From positions 1,984,001 to 2,048,000 of the forward strand of contig OZ245874.1 of the NCBI GenBank assembly GCA_965229335.1: a DNA stretch of 64,000 nt, given 5' to 3'. The position numbers were made by a program, and so were the translations under genes. Below the pieces are notes generated by a model. The model saw nothing but the letters and a program-made list of their open reading frames with translations, was not told the origin of the DNA and searched no databases. The DNA is from JAFKFH01 sp017307375. Its GTDB lineage: Bacteria > Pseudomonadota > Alphaproteobacteria > Ferrovibrionales > Ferrovibrionaceae. Positions 35,030 through 43,691 of the stretch are shown here, in pieces. Position 1 is the stretch's first letter, and each line of letters starts with the position of its first letter.

Positions 35030-36663
35030 TGGTGCCCTTCGACGCCGCCACGGTCGCGGCCTATCGCGCCCAGGGGCTGTGGCGCGACCAGACGCTGCAT
35101 GACGTCTTTGCCGCCAATGCCGCGGCCAATCCCGGCCGGCTGGCGCTGGTCGATGCGCCCAACCGCGCGGCCTTCGCCCATGGCGAACCGCGGCGCTTCG
35201 ACTATGCGGGGCTCGCCGCGCTGGTCGACCGGCTGGCCGCCGTGCTGCTGGGGCAGGGCCTGGCGCGCGACGACGTGATGCTGGTGCAGATGCCCAACAT
35301 CCATGAGCTGATCGTCCTCTATCTCGCCGCGGCACGGCTTGGCGTGGTGGTCAGCCCGGTGCCGGTGCAGTACCGGCATGGCGAACTCGGCCAGATCGTC
35401 GAGACGCTGCGGCCGAAGGCATTCTGCACCACGGCCCGGTTCGCCGGGCTGTTCCTCGATCATGTGCCGTTTTCCGGGCGGGTGCTGGTCTTCGGCCCTG
35501 GCGCGCCGACCGGTGCCGTTTGCCTCGACGAGGCGACCGGCGATCCCGCCCTGCTCGACGCCGCCCCGCGGCCGGGCGCCGACGATATCGTCACCATCTG
35601 CTGGACTTCGGGCACCGAGGGCCGGCCCAAGGGCGTGCCCAAGACGCACAACAACTGGATGTCGTCGGGCCGCGGCCTGCCGCGGGCCGCGCGGCTGCAG
35701 CCGGGCGACGTCATCCTGGTGCCGTTTCCGGTGATCAATGCCGCCTCGATCGGCGGGCTGTTCACCCCCTGGCTCGGTACCGGCGGCACGCTGGTGCTGC
35801 ATCATCCGTTCGACATCGACGTCTATCTCGGCCAGATCCGCGACGAGGGCGTGCACTACACGATCGCGGCGCCGGCGCTGCTGACCGCGATCCTGCAGAA
35901 GGGCGGCGACGGCGGCCGGCTCGGCCGGCTGCGCGTGCTCGGCACCGGCTCGGCCCCGCCCGATCCCTGGATGATGCGCCGCTTCGAGGAACGCTTCGGC
36001 ATCCCCGTGATCAATTTTTTCGGCTCGAACGAGGGCATCCTGCTTTGTGCCGATGCCGACATGATCCCTGACCCGGAAACCCGCGCCCGCCTGTTCCCGC
36101 GGGTCGGCGACGACAGCTGGCCGGGCCATGGCGAGACGGTGAACGGCGGGGCGATCCGCCTGGTCGATGCCGAGACCGGCGAGCGTGTGACCAGCCCCGG
36201 CCGGGTGGCCGAAATGCGGATCAACGGTCCGTCGCTGCTGCCCGGCTATTACCGCCCCGACGGCTTCGAGCGCTCCGGCTTCGACGACGATGGCTTCTTC
36301 CGCACCGGCGACCTGTTCGAGATCACCGCCGATGGCGGCCATATCCGGTTCGTCGGTCGTTCGAAGGACCTGATCGTGCGCGGCGGCATGAAGATCGCGC
36401 CGGCCGAGCTCGACGCGCTGCTGTCGTCGCATCCGAAAATGCGCGAGGCGGCGGTGGCTTCCTTCGCCGACGAGCGGCTGGGCGAGCGCGTCTGCGCCTT
36501 CGTGGTGCCGAAGGCGGGCGAGCAGGTCACGCTCGACGACCTCTGCGCCTTCCTCGAGGAGAAAGGCCTGGCCCGCTTCAAGTGGCCGGAAAAACTGGTG
36601 GTGATGGAAGCGCTGCCGCGCAACGCGCTGGCCAAGCTGGTGCGCAGCCAGCTGCGGGCCTAG
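35029..36663 (+). CDS. AMP-forming acyl-CoA synthetase (ANL superfamily)
   Basis: A 544-residue adenylating enzyme. The phosphate loop ICWTSGTEGRPKGVPKTHNN, the NFFGSNEG adenine-side motif, the hinge RTGDLFEITADGG with FVGRSKDLIVRGGMKIAP, and the C-terminal lysine region PRNALAKLVRSQL are all present. It activates a carboxylic acid to its CoA thioester. With the thiolase and the CaiB protein encoded on the opposite strand it implies CoA-dependent breakdown of an acid. The substrate-pocket residues do not let me name it. Its TAG stop shares CTAG with the opposing regulator gene. Confidence 0.9.
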   Translation: MVPFDAATVAAYRAQGLWRDQTLHDVFAANAAANPGRLALVDAPNRAAFAHGEPRRFDYAGLAALVDRLAAVLLGQGLARDDVMLVQMPNIHELIVLYLAAARLGVVVSPVPVQYRHGELGQIVETLRPKAFCTTARFAGLFLDHVPFSGRVLVFGPGAPTGAVCLDEATGDPALLDAAPRPGADDIVTICWTSGTEGRPKGVPKTHNNWMSSGRGLPRAARLQPGDVILVPFPVINAASIGGLFTPWLGTGGTLVLHHPFDIDVYLGQIRDEGVHYTIAAPALLTAILQKGGDGGRLGRLRVLGTGSAPPDPWMMRRFEERFGIPVINFFGSNEGILLCADADMIPDPETRARLFPRVGDDSWPGHGETVNGGAIRLVDAETGERVTSPGRVAEMRINGPSLLPGYYRPDGFERSGFDDDGFFRTGDLFEITADGGHIRFVGRSKDLIVRGGMKIAPAELDALLSSHPKMREAAVASFADERLGERVCAFVVPKAGEQVTLDDLCAFLEEKGLARFKWPEKLVVMEALPRNALAKLVRSQLRA

Positions 36664-37604
36664 TCGGCCGCGACCTCCCAGGCGCGGATCACGCCACCGC
36701 AGGCCGAACAGACATAGCGGGCGTCGAGCAGACTGCCGCAGCGGCTGTGGCGGACCAGCTGCGGCGGACCGTCGGGGCCGGCCAGCCAGCGGTCGCCCCA
36801 GGTGATCAGGGTCTGGATCATCGGGTAGACGTCGCGCCCTCGTTCGGTCAGCCGGTATTCGAGCTTGCGCCGGCCGGAACCGGCGTCGAGGTCGACCAGG
36901 CCCAGCGCCGTCAGCTTCTTCAACCGCGACGACAGGATGTTCGACGAGATCTTCAGCTCCTTCTGCAGCGCGAAGAAATTCCTGACGCCGAGATAGATCG
37001 CGAACAGGACCAAGTTCGACCAGCGGTCGCCGATCAGCGAGGTGGCGACCGGCAGCGGGTCGCTTTCCGCCACGGCTTTCTGGAGGGCCGCGTCGTTCTG
37101 GCGCGACAGCCGCGCCGGCGGGCGCGGATCGAAGCCGCCGCCATCCTCGACGGTGACATCGTCGAGCGTCACCGTCTCGCCGCAGGCCCGGCAGGACAGC
37201 CGCGGATCGAGCTGGTGCCCGCAAGGGCGGTGGCGCAGCCGGGTCGGCAGGAACGACTGTTCCGGGTTCCACTTCCGGTGCCAGCACCAGACGGCCAGGA
37301 TGAACGGGTAGAGGTCGAGGCCTTTCGGCGTCAGATGGTATTCGAACACCAGGGTCCGGTGCTGGGCCGGCTTCTTGTAGAGGATCTGCTGGGTGGTCAG
37401 CTCGGCCAGGCGCAGCATCAGCGTCTGGCGCGGAATCCCTAAGCGTTCCTGGAATTCCTGGAACCGGTGGCTGCCGAGGAAGGCTTCCTTGAGCAGCAGG
37501 ACGGTCCAGACGTCGCCGATCAGGTTCAGCGCGCGGGTGACCGACGAGGCGCGGATGACGTCGTCAACGGGGGCGTCGTCGCCATCAGCCACTGCCCCGT
37601 CCAT
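36660..37604 (-). CDS. Tandem-domain HxlR regulator with two matching zinc-ribbon-like tails
   Basis: A 314-residue protein made of two HxlR winged-helix units in series (about residues 17-115 and 176-275) instead of the usual single unit of 100-150 residues. Each unit is followed by an identically spaced cluster: His125-x2-Cys128-x9-Cys138-x2-Cys141, and His286-x2-Cys289-x9-Cys299-x2-Cys302. The repeated spacing suggests a structural metal site in each half. Such a fusion could bind as a covalent dimer. It is the last gene of the leftward operon after a CaiB gene (14-base gap) and is the best candidate regulator of the island. A GGGGAAC site supports the ATG at 37604. Confidence 0.88.
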   Translation of the reverse strand: MDGAVADGDDAPVDDVIRASSVTRALNLIGDVWTVLLLKEAFLGSHRFQEFQERLGIPRQTLMLRLAELTTQQILYKKPAQHRTLVFEYHLTPKGLDLYPFILAVWCWHRKWNPEQSFLPTRLRHRPCGHQLDPRLSCRACGETVTLDDVTVEDGGGFDPRPPARLSRQNDAALQKAVAESDPLPVATSLIGDRWSNLVLFAIYLGVRNFFALQKELKISSNILSSRLKKLTALGLVDLDAGSGRRKLEYRLTERGRDVYPMIQTLITWGDRWLAGPDGPPQLVRHSRCGSLLDARYVCSACGGVIRAWEVAAD

Positions 37605-37618
37605 GCCGTTCCCCGCGT

Positions 37619-38812
37619 TCAGATAGCGCTGGCCTGCTTTAGGGCCGCAAGGTCGGCATCGTCAAGTCCGAGGCCGCGCAGGATCGCCTCGGTATCGGCG
37701 CCGAGCGCCGGTGCCAGCCGCGCGAACCGGCCGGGCGTGGCCGACAGCCGCACCGGCGGGGTCATGATCGGCACCGGGCGCTCGACGCCCGGGACAGCGT
37801 GGTTCTGCCAATATCCCTGGGCGGCGATATCCGGATCATCCAGCGCCTGCCGGAACGACAGGACCGGCGCGGCCGGCAGCCCGGCCCGGGCAAAGGCGTC
37901 GAGGCAGTCGGCGGTCGACAGGCCGGCGCACCAGGCACCGACACCGGCCGACAGCTCGGCCCCATGCTCGCCCCGCGACAGGTCGTCGTGAAACCGTGGA
38001 TCCTCGATCCATTCGGGATGGCCGACCAGCCGCGCACAGCGGCGGAACATGCTGGCGCCGACGACCTGCAGCAGCACCCAGCCGTCGGTCGTCCGGTAGA
38101 TGTCGGCCGGGCCCGCCGTCTGGCCGAGATTGCCGGTGCCCTTGCGGTCCGGTGCCAGCGCGGCTTCCTCGGCCAGCCCGCTCATCGTCATCGACAGGGC
38201 GGTGCCGAGCAGGGCGGCTTCGACCTGCTGGCCGTGCCCCGTCGCCTCGCGGGCGCGCAGCGCGGCCATGACGCCGAAGGCCGACAGCGCAGCGGTCGCA
38301 TGGTCGACATACATCGCAAAGGCCCGGCGTGGCCGGCCGTCGTCGCCGGTCATGTGCATCGCCCCCGACATCGCCTGGCCGATGCCGTCAAAGCCGGGCC
38401 GGCCGCGAAAGCCCCCCTCATGGCCGAAGGCCGCACAGGTGCAGAGCACGATCCGCGGGTTGATCGCCGCAATCCGCGCATAGTCGAGGCCCATGTCGGC
38501 CAGGGTCTTCGGCGGGAAATTGGCGATGACCACGTCGGCCCCGGCCAGCAGCCGGTCGATGACCGGCCGGGCCGCCGGGTTGAACGGATCGAGCGCCAGC
38601 GAGCGCTTGTTGCGATTGACCTGGAGATACAGCGTGCCGCCCGGGGTCGCCGGGTCGGACGAGATCGGCCCGACCTCGCGGTCGTTGCCGCCTTCGGGCC
38701 GCTCGATGCGGATCACGTCGGCGCCGAAATCGGCGAGCAGCGCCCCGCATTGCGGCCCGGCGATGAAATGGCCGAAGTCGAGAACCGTGATTCCGTCCAG
38801 CGCCCCGGCCAT
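37619..38812 (-). CDS. CaiB/BaiF family (class III) CoA-transferase
   Basis: A 397-residue cytosolic enzyme with the family pattern: LDFGHFIAGPQCGALLADFGADVIRIE at the N-terminus (two strands and the CoA loop), NRNKRSLALD near residue 67, and the catalytic aspartate in FAMYVDHATAALS near residue 173. It moves CoA between carboxylic acids, or activates a substrate using another acyl-CoA. Gaps of 11 and 14 bases tie it to the thiolase and the tandem HxlR gene. Confidence 0.92.
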   Translation of the reverse strand: MAGALDGITVLDFGHFIAGPQCGALLADFGADVIRIERPEGGNDREVGPISSDPATPGGTLYLQVNRNKRSLALDPFNPAARPVIDRLLAGADVVIANFPPKTLADMGLDYARIAAINPRIVLCTCAAFGHEGGFRGRPGFDGIGQAMSGAMHMTGDDGRPRRAFAMYVDHATAALSAFGVMAALRAREATGHGQQVEAALLGTALSMTMSGLAEEAALAPDRKGTGNLGQTAGPADIYRTTDGWVLLQVVGASMFRRCARLVGHPEWIEDPRFHDDLSRGEHGAELSAGVGAWCAGLSTADCLDAFARAGLPAAPVLSFRQALDDPDIAAQGYWQNHAVPGVERPVPIMTPPVRLSATPGRFARLAPALGADTEAILRGLGLDDADLAALKQASAI

Positions 38813-38823
38813 GGTCGAACCGC

Positions 38824-40047
38824 CTATCCGTTGCCGACGACGAACGATACCACGGTGGTCGCGCTGCCACCGACATTCAGTGTCTGGAAGCGGCGGGCGC
38901 CGGGAACCTGCATCGCACCGGCCTGGCCCGTCACCTGCCTATGGCAGTCGAGCACCATGCGCACCCCGGTGGCGCCGACCGGATGGCCCAGCCCGATCAG
39001 CCCACCCGACGGATTGATCGGGCAGCGGCCGCCCATCGCAATGGTCCCGTCCTCGATCGCCTGCCAGCTCTGCCCAGGCGCGGTCAGGCCGAAATGGTCG
39101 ATCGCCATGTACTCGGTGGTGGTGAAGCAGTCATGGGTCTCGATGCCGTCGATCGCGTCGGTGCCGGCGCGGCGTTGCGCGTCGAGGATCGCCTTGCGCA
39201 GATGCGGCATGACATAGGGGCTGTTGCCGGCGGCGGCGAGTTTTTCCTGGTAGCCGATCGGTGCCGTGGTATGGCCCCAGCCCTGCAGCCGGGGAATGTC
39301 GGCCAGCTTCAGGCCATGGCGGGCGGCATGCTCGCGGGCCTTCGCTTCGGACGCCAGGAAGATCACCGCGGCGCCGTCGGTCACCTGGCCGCAATCCTGC
39401 TTGCGCAGCCGGCCGTCGATCACCGGGTTGGCCTCGTCGTCGGCGGTGAAGCTGGCCTCGGTGAAGCGCCAGTTGCGGGTCTGGGCATTGGGATTGCGCT
39501 TGGCATTGCCGAAGTTGATCTCGGCAATACCCATCAGGTGTTCGTATTTCAGCCCGTAGCGGCGATCGTATTCCTCGCCGAGACGGTTGAACAGATGCGG
39601 CCAGGGATAGCGCACGCCGTCGCATTCGTGGCCGATCCAGGCCGCCGCGCCGAGATGGGCGGCAGCGGTGTCGCCGGGCACGTTGCGCATCTGCTCGATG
39701 CCGGCGACGCAGGCGAGATCGTAGCGCCCCGCCTCGATTTCCGCGGCGGCCGCCAGGATCGCGATCGAGCCCGACGCGCAGGCCGCCTCGTGCCGGCCCG
39801 CCGGCAGGCCGACCCAGGCGGGATCGATCATGGCGAAGAATCCGCCCAGCTGGCCCTGGCCGTTGAACAGGTCGCCGACGAAGTTGCCGACATGGCCGGT
39901 ATCGACCTCGGCGGGCTCGAGGCCGGTGGCCTCCAGCCCGCCGATGACGGCATCGCGGAACGCGGCGTAGACGTCCTTGCCCTGGCGGGCCCAGTTGTCG
40001 CTGAAATCGGTCTGGTGGCCGCCGAGGATGTAGACCGGTGCCGGCAT
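38824..40047 (-). CDS. Thiolase family protein (SCP2-thiolase-like acetyl-CoA acyltransferase)
   Basis: A 407-residue thiolase-fold protein. The nucleophilic cysteine lies in HEAACASGSIAI (near residue 90); the second catalytic region is IETHDCFTTTEYM, and the glycine/histidine loop is LGHPVGATGVRM. This spacing and the NPSGGLIGLGHP stretch match the SCP2-like branch, which acts on branched or side-chain CoA esters and often pairs with a separate DUF35/OB-fold zinc protein. No such partner gene is present here. It likely cleaves a 3-oxoacyl-CoA late in the pathway. Confidence 0.9.
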   Translation of the reverse strand: MPAPVYILGGHQTDFSDNWARQGKDVYAAFRDAVIGGLEATGLEPAEVDTGHVGNFVGDLFNGQGQLGGFFAMIDPAWVGLPAGRHEAACASGSIAILAAAAEIEAGRYDLACVAGIEQMRNVPGDTAAAHLGAAAWIGHECDGVRYPWPHLFNRLGEEYDRRYGLKYEHLMGIAEINFGNAKRNPNAQTRNWRFTEASFTADDEANPVIDGRLRKQDCGQVTDGAAVIFLASEAKAREHAARHGLKLADIPRLQGWGHTTAPIGYQEKLAAAGNSPYVMPHLRKAILDAQRRAGTDAIDGIETHDCFTTTEYMAIDHFGLTAPGQSWQAIEDGTIAMGGRCPINPSGGLIGLGHPVGATGVRMVLDCHRQVTGQAGAMQVPGARRFQTLNVGGSATTVVSFVVGNG

Positions 40048-40060
40048 GGGCGGTTCCCCC

Positions 40061-41611
40061 TTATTCGAAGATCGTCTCGCCCGGCGCCCAGATCGAATGG
40101 AAACCGGCGGAAATGCGATGCGGAATGCGGACGCGCGCGATCGGCCCGCGCGAGATGTCGGCCGCCTCGAAGACCAGGCAATGCGACGACCAGTCGCGGG
40201 TGTCGGTCGTGAAGGTCACGACATAGGCCGCATCCTCGGGGTCGTCAGGCGTCTTGCCGCGCCGCGGCGCCACCGGCGCCTCGTTGCCGTAGACACCGGG
40301 GCCGTAATCCCAGCGCTGGCGGGTACCGGTCTCGGTATCGTAGCGGACCAGGGCGTCGAAGGTCTGGCATTGCCCGACCGTCGATCCGGGCTGCGCCAGC
40401 GGGATCAGCTGGTTAAACGACAGTTTCGACTTCAGCCCGAGATAGAGCGGGTTGACCGTCGGGAACTCGGTGTTGAGGTCGTCGATCATCCGCTCGCGCA
40501 CCTCGCCGGTCTTCAGGTTGAACGACCACTGGTGCAACTGGTGCAGGCGGCGGCGCTGGGCCAGCATCGAGGCCAGCTCGCCGTCCTTGGGGTCGCGCAC
40601 GTAGTCCGGATCGGGCTGGCGGCAGCCGACCTGGTGGACCCAGTCGCCTTCCTCCCAGCAATTGACGATATGCAGGATGTAGCAGGGTTCGGCTTCGAAC
40701 CACTTGATCTCGTCGGGCTGGCCATAGCGCGGCAGCACGCCGAAGCGGGCGGGGATGTCGCGATGGAAGCGCACGACCCGGCGCCGGTGCTTGGCCAGCA
40801 GGTCGACGTCGTGGAAGAACGGCAGGTCGTGCAGGATGACGTAGTTCGGCGTCAGTCCCATGTCGTGGGGCGAGCGCGGGCCGGGCAGCGGCACCGGCAC
40901 GTCGTGGATCAGCTCGCCCTGCGGATTGGCGACGCCGTAGCGCATATAGGGTGGTTCGTTGCCGTAGGTGAAGAAGAACAGCTCGCCGGTGCGCGGATCG
41001 ATCTTGGAATGGGCCGACAGATCGTAGCGCAGCTTGCCGCCGAACTGCTCCTTGCCGCGGGTCTCGAGCGTCAGCGGGTCGATGTCGTAGGGCTTGCCGG
41101 TCATGTAGAACAGCGACAGCAGCTTGCCGGCATACTGGATGACGTCAGTGTTCGAGTTGTCCTTGATCGGCGAGCCGGGCAGCTGGAAATTGTAGGGACC
41201 GGCAAGGCCCGGCCAGATGTTCTTGCCGGCGATGTCCTCGACCACGAAGGCTTCGTTGCGGATCCAGCGCTGGCGGAACGAGGCGCGGCCGTCGCGGAAG
41301 TAGATCGCCCGCAGCATCGCGTCGCCATCGTAGTAGTGATAGCGGTTGACCGGCGTGAAGCGCTGCGATGGGCCGTTCAGCACATAGGCGCCGTAGAGAT
41401 CGGCGGGCAGTTCGCCCTCGACCTCGAGGTCCTCGGCGCCGTATTCGCGCGATGTCGGCGCGAACAGGCCGTGCAGATAAGGATGGTCGACCTGCCAGAT
41501 CCAGTCCGGCGCGTCGGGCGGCGGCGTGCCGTCGGGCGCGAACAGCGGGATGTTGGCCGAGGCAATCGGCAGATCCGGCTGCGTGCCGGCGCGCTGGGCG
41601 GTCGCGGTCAT
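40061..41611 (-). CDS. Carotenoid oxygenase (RPE65/lignostilbene dioxygenase) family protein
   Basis: A 516-residue seven-bladed-propeller Fe(II) enzyme that splits an alkene double bond with O2. The four iron-ligand regions are visible: LSAHSKIDPRTGELFFFTYG, the SPHDMGLTPNYVILHD stretch, CYILHIVNCWEEGD and the C-terminal HRISAGFHSIW. Substrates in the family range from carotenoids to stilbenes and isoeugenol. Placement in a CoA-dependent catabolic operon favours a phenylpropanoid-, stilbene- or terpenoid-type alkene over carotenoid metabolism; this is an inference. GAGGG is better spaced for ATG 41611 than for the adjacent ATG 41614. It is the first gene of the leftward operon. Confidence 0.9.
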   Translation of the reverse strand: MTATAQRAGTQPDLPIASANIPLFAPDGTPPPDAPDWIWQVDHPYLHGLFAPTSREYGAEDLEVEGELPADLYGAYVLNGPSQRFTPVNRYHYYDGDAMLRAIYFRDGRASFRQRWIRNEAFVVEDIAGKNIWPGLAGPYNFQLPGSPIKDNSNTDVIQYAGKLLSLFYMTGKPYDIDPLTLETRGKEQFGGKLRYDLSAHSKIDPRTGELFFFTYGNEPPYMRYGVANPQGELIHDVPVPLPGPRSPHDMGLTPNYVILHDLPFFHDVDLLAKHRRRVVRFHRDIPARFGVLPRYGQPDEIKWFEAEPCYILHIVNCWEEGDWVHQVGCRQPDPDYVRDPKDGELASMLAQRRRLHQLHQWSFNLKTGEVRERMIDDLNTEFPTVNPLYLGLKSKLSFNQLIPLAQPGSTVGQCQTFDALVRYDTETGTRQRWDYGPGVYGNEAPVAPRRGKTPDDPEDAAYVVTFTTDTRDWSSHCLVFEAADISRGPIARVRIPHRISAGFHSIWAPGETIFE

Positions 41612-41627
41612 CATTCCCTCCCGCTAT

Positions 41628-41645
41628 TGGTTTCTTAACTAGACC
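41628..41645 (-). promoter_or_regulatory. Copy 2 of the 18-bp shared element, facing the carotenoid-oxygenase operon
   Basis: On the minus strand this reads ATCGGTCTAGTTAAGAAA, matching the copy at 41801-41818 at 14 of 18 positions. It ends 13-16 bases before the carotenoid-oxygenase start, so a bound protein would sit at or just past the transcription start. A partial relative (ACCAGTTCAGTTTGGCAA) lies at 41664-41681. Confidence 0.45.
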
Positions 41646-41800
41646 GATGAGGAGTGTGGCGTCACCAGTTCAGTTTGGCAAGCGTGATTCGTTGCCAATG
41701 ATCTGGCCGATAACAATCGAGGCGAAGAGAACTCAGGGAATCTGCGGATTTTTGCGCAGAAGCGATATCGCTGGGTTTCCAACCTTGCGTGGCTGGCGTC

Positions 41801-41818
41801 AATGGTCTAGTTTAGCAA
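41801..41818 (+). promoter_or_regulatory. Copy 3 of the 18-bp shared element, in front of the Tau-type ABC operon
   Basis: AATGGTCTAGTTTAGCAA ends 36 bases before the start of the substrate-binding-protein gene. With the copies at 33992 and 41628 it gives a consensus close to AWYGGTCYAGTTWAACAA, always in the same orientation relative to the gene it precedes. Confidence 0.45.
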
Positions 41819-41854
41819 CAGAACGAAGAACGCGTTGCCCTTGGGGAGGACATC

Positions 41855-42844
41855 ATGACGCTTCACACCAATCGCCGCCGATTCCTGGCCGGCAGTTCGG
41901 TCGCCATGGGCGCGGCCGCCGTCGGCGCGCCGGCCGTGCTGCGCGGCCAGGACGTGCCGCGGGTCCGATACGTCACCTTCGCCACCGGCTACAACGTCGT
42001 GCTGAACGAATGGATGGCGGCCAAGCGCTACGACCTGAAGCGCGGCGTCAACATCGACGTGGTCAATTCCTACTCGTCGGTCTCGAACTACTACAACGAC
42101 CTGACCGCCGGCACCTTCGACCTCGGCATCGGCTCGTGGGACACCTTCGCCCAGCGCTATCTCGCCGGCGTGCCGCTGAAGCTCGTCTGCACCATCAACA
42201 ACTACGACATCCTGCGTGTCGTGGCGCTGGAGGGCGGGCCGGCCTCGCTGAAGGACCTGACCGGCAAGACGCTCGGCGCCACCCTGTCGTCGGGTGCCTA
42301 CCGGATCATGAAGCTCGCCGCGCGCGACTTCCATCAGATCGAGCTGGAAAAGCAGGTCAAGGTCCAGAACGTCGAAAGCCCGGCGGCGGCCGTCACCATG
42401 GTGATGGGTGGGGCGATCGATGCGGGGCAAAGCTGGGAACCCAACATCAGCGTCGGCGAATCGAAGGAACCGAAGCTGCGCTCGATCTACAATCTCGGCG
42501 AGGATTTCCTAAAGAACGCCGGCTTCGCGATGCCCTATTTCGGCTTCGCCCTGCGCAAGGAGATCGCCGAGAAGTATCCGGGCGTCGGGCAGAAGATCGC
42601 CGCGTCGATGACCGACTGCATCAACGGCGTGATGGCCAATCTGGACGAGGCGGTGAACCTTGCCGCCCCGAAGATGAAGGTCGACCCGGCGGTGCTGAAG
42701 AAGGCGTTCACCTCGGGCCGCCTGGTCTTCCGCCCCGGTGCGATGACCGATTCGACCTCGCGCAAGACGGTGAAGTCGGCGGCCGACTACCTGACCAAGA
42801 ACCAGGTGTTGAGCAAGCCGCTCGACGACGGCTTCTTCATCTGA
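41855..42844 (+). CDS. ABC transporter substrate-binding protein, taurine/nitrate/sulfonate type, Tat-exported
   Basis: A 329-residue periplasmic protein with a twin-arginine leader (NRRRFLAGS at residues 6-14, then a hydrophobic stretch and cut near AVLRGQD). The mature part is a type-2 binding protein of the SsuA/TauA/NMT1 group: YNDLTAGTFDLGIGSWDTFA, then TGKTLGATLSSGAYRIM, and MGGAIDAGQSWEP. GGGGAGG precedes the ATG. It delivers a substrate to the permease and ATPase encoded next. The SsuA/TauA group also includes binders of aromatic acids and pyrimidines, and here an aromatic or terpenoid acid is plausible. Confidence 0.88.
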   Translation: MTLHTNRRRFLAGSSVAMGAAAVGAPAVLRGQDVPRVRYVTFATGYNVVLNEWMAAKRYDLKRGVNIDVVNSYSSVSNYYNDLTAGTFDLGIGSWDTFAQRYLAGVPLKLVCTINNYDILRVVALEGGPASLKDLTGKTLGATLSSGAYRIMKLAARDFHQIELEKQVKVQNVESPAAAVTMVMGGAIDAGQSWEPNISVGESKEPKLRSIYNLGEDFLKNAGFAMPYFGFALRKEIAEKYPGVGQKIAASMTDCINGVMANLDEAVNLAAPKMKVDPAVLKKAFTSGRLVFRPGAMTDSTSRKTVKSAADYLTKNQVLSKPLDDGFFI

Positions 42845-42863
42845 GACGGAAAGGGAGCGGGTG

Positions 42864-43679
42864 ATGAGCCAGGTAGCCGCGAGCGACAGCCTGTCGGGTC
42901 TGCCCAAGACGCGGGTGACGATGTCGCCGGCGCGGCGCGACATGATCGCCCTGGCGATCGTCGTCGCCGCGCTGGTCGGGGTGATCCAGGTGGCCAGCTG
43001 GTATGTACCCGCCTATATCATGCCGGCCCCGGCCGCGATTCTCGGCGCACTGTGGGTGCTGCTGACCGAGGAATGGACCCAGATCCTCGTGACCGTCGCC
43101 CGCCTGCTGGTGGCAGCCGGCTTCTCGATCGTCGTCGGCACCGCGATCGGCTGCGCGATGGGCATGTTCATGCCGATCCGGCCTTACCTGCGCTCGCTCG
43201 TCGTCATCGATTCGGGCATCCCGGCACTGTCCTGGATGCTGATCGCGGTCTTCTGGTTCAAGGACCCGGAAGCCCGCATCTTCTTCATCCTGACCGTGAT
43301 CCTGCTGCCGTTCTACGCGCTGAACGTGCATGACGGCATCCGCGCGCTGCCCAGGGAATGGTCCGAGGCGCTCGGCACCTTCCGTCCGTCGCGCTGGCAG
43401 ATCTTCCGGCTGCTGATCCTGCCGCATGTCGTGCCCTATGTGCTGATGACCACCAAGTCGATCATCGGTTATGCCACCCGCATGGTGATCTTCGCCGAAC
43501 TGATCGGTTCGGCCGTCGGCATCGGTGCCAAGATGGGCCTGGCGCAAGGGTCGTTCGAAATGGCGACGGTCCTGGCCTGGACCGTGTTCCTCGTCATCTT
43601 CAACATCGTCATGCAGGCCCTGGTCGCCGCGGTGGAGGCGCATCTGCTGCGCTACCGCGTCGAAGCGCAGGCACGCTGA
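42864..43679 (+). CDS. ABC transporter permease, SsuC/TauC type
   Basis: A 271-residue inner-membrane protein with about six hydrophobic segments, including the PAYIMPAPAAILGALW entry region and the cytoplasmic EAA-type coupling loop near LPREWSEALGTFRPSRWQIF. AAGGGAG supports ATG 42864; a GTG three bases earlier is less likely. It forms the channel for the preceding binding protein. The gene is 12 bases upstream of the ATPase gene. Confidence 0.9.
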   Translation: MSQVAASDSLSGLPKTRVTMSPARRDMIALAIVVAALVGVIQVASWYVPAYIMPAPAAILGALWVLLTEEWTQILVTVARLLVAAGFSIVVGTAIGCAMGMFMPIRPYLRSLVVIDSGIPALSWMLIAVFWFKDPEARIFFILTVILLPFYALNVHDGIRALPREWSEALGTFRPSRWQIFRLLILPHVVPYVLMTTKSIIGYATRMVIFAELIGSAVGIGAKMGLAQGSFEMATVLAWTVFLVIFNIVMQALVAAVEAHLLRYRVEAQAR

Positions 43680-43691
43680 AAGGGGCGCGTC

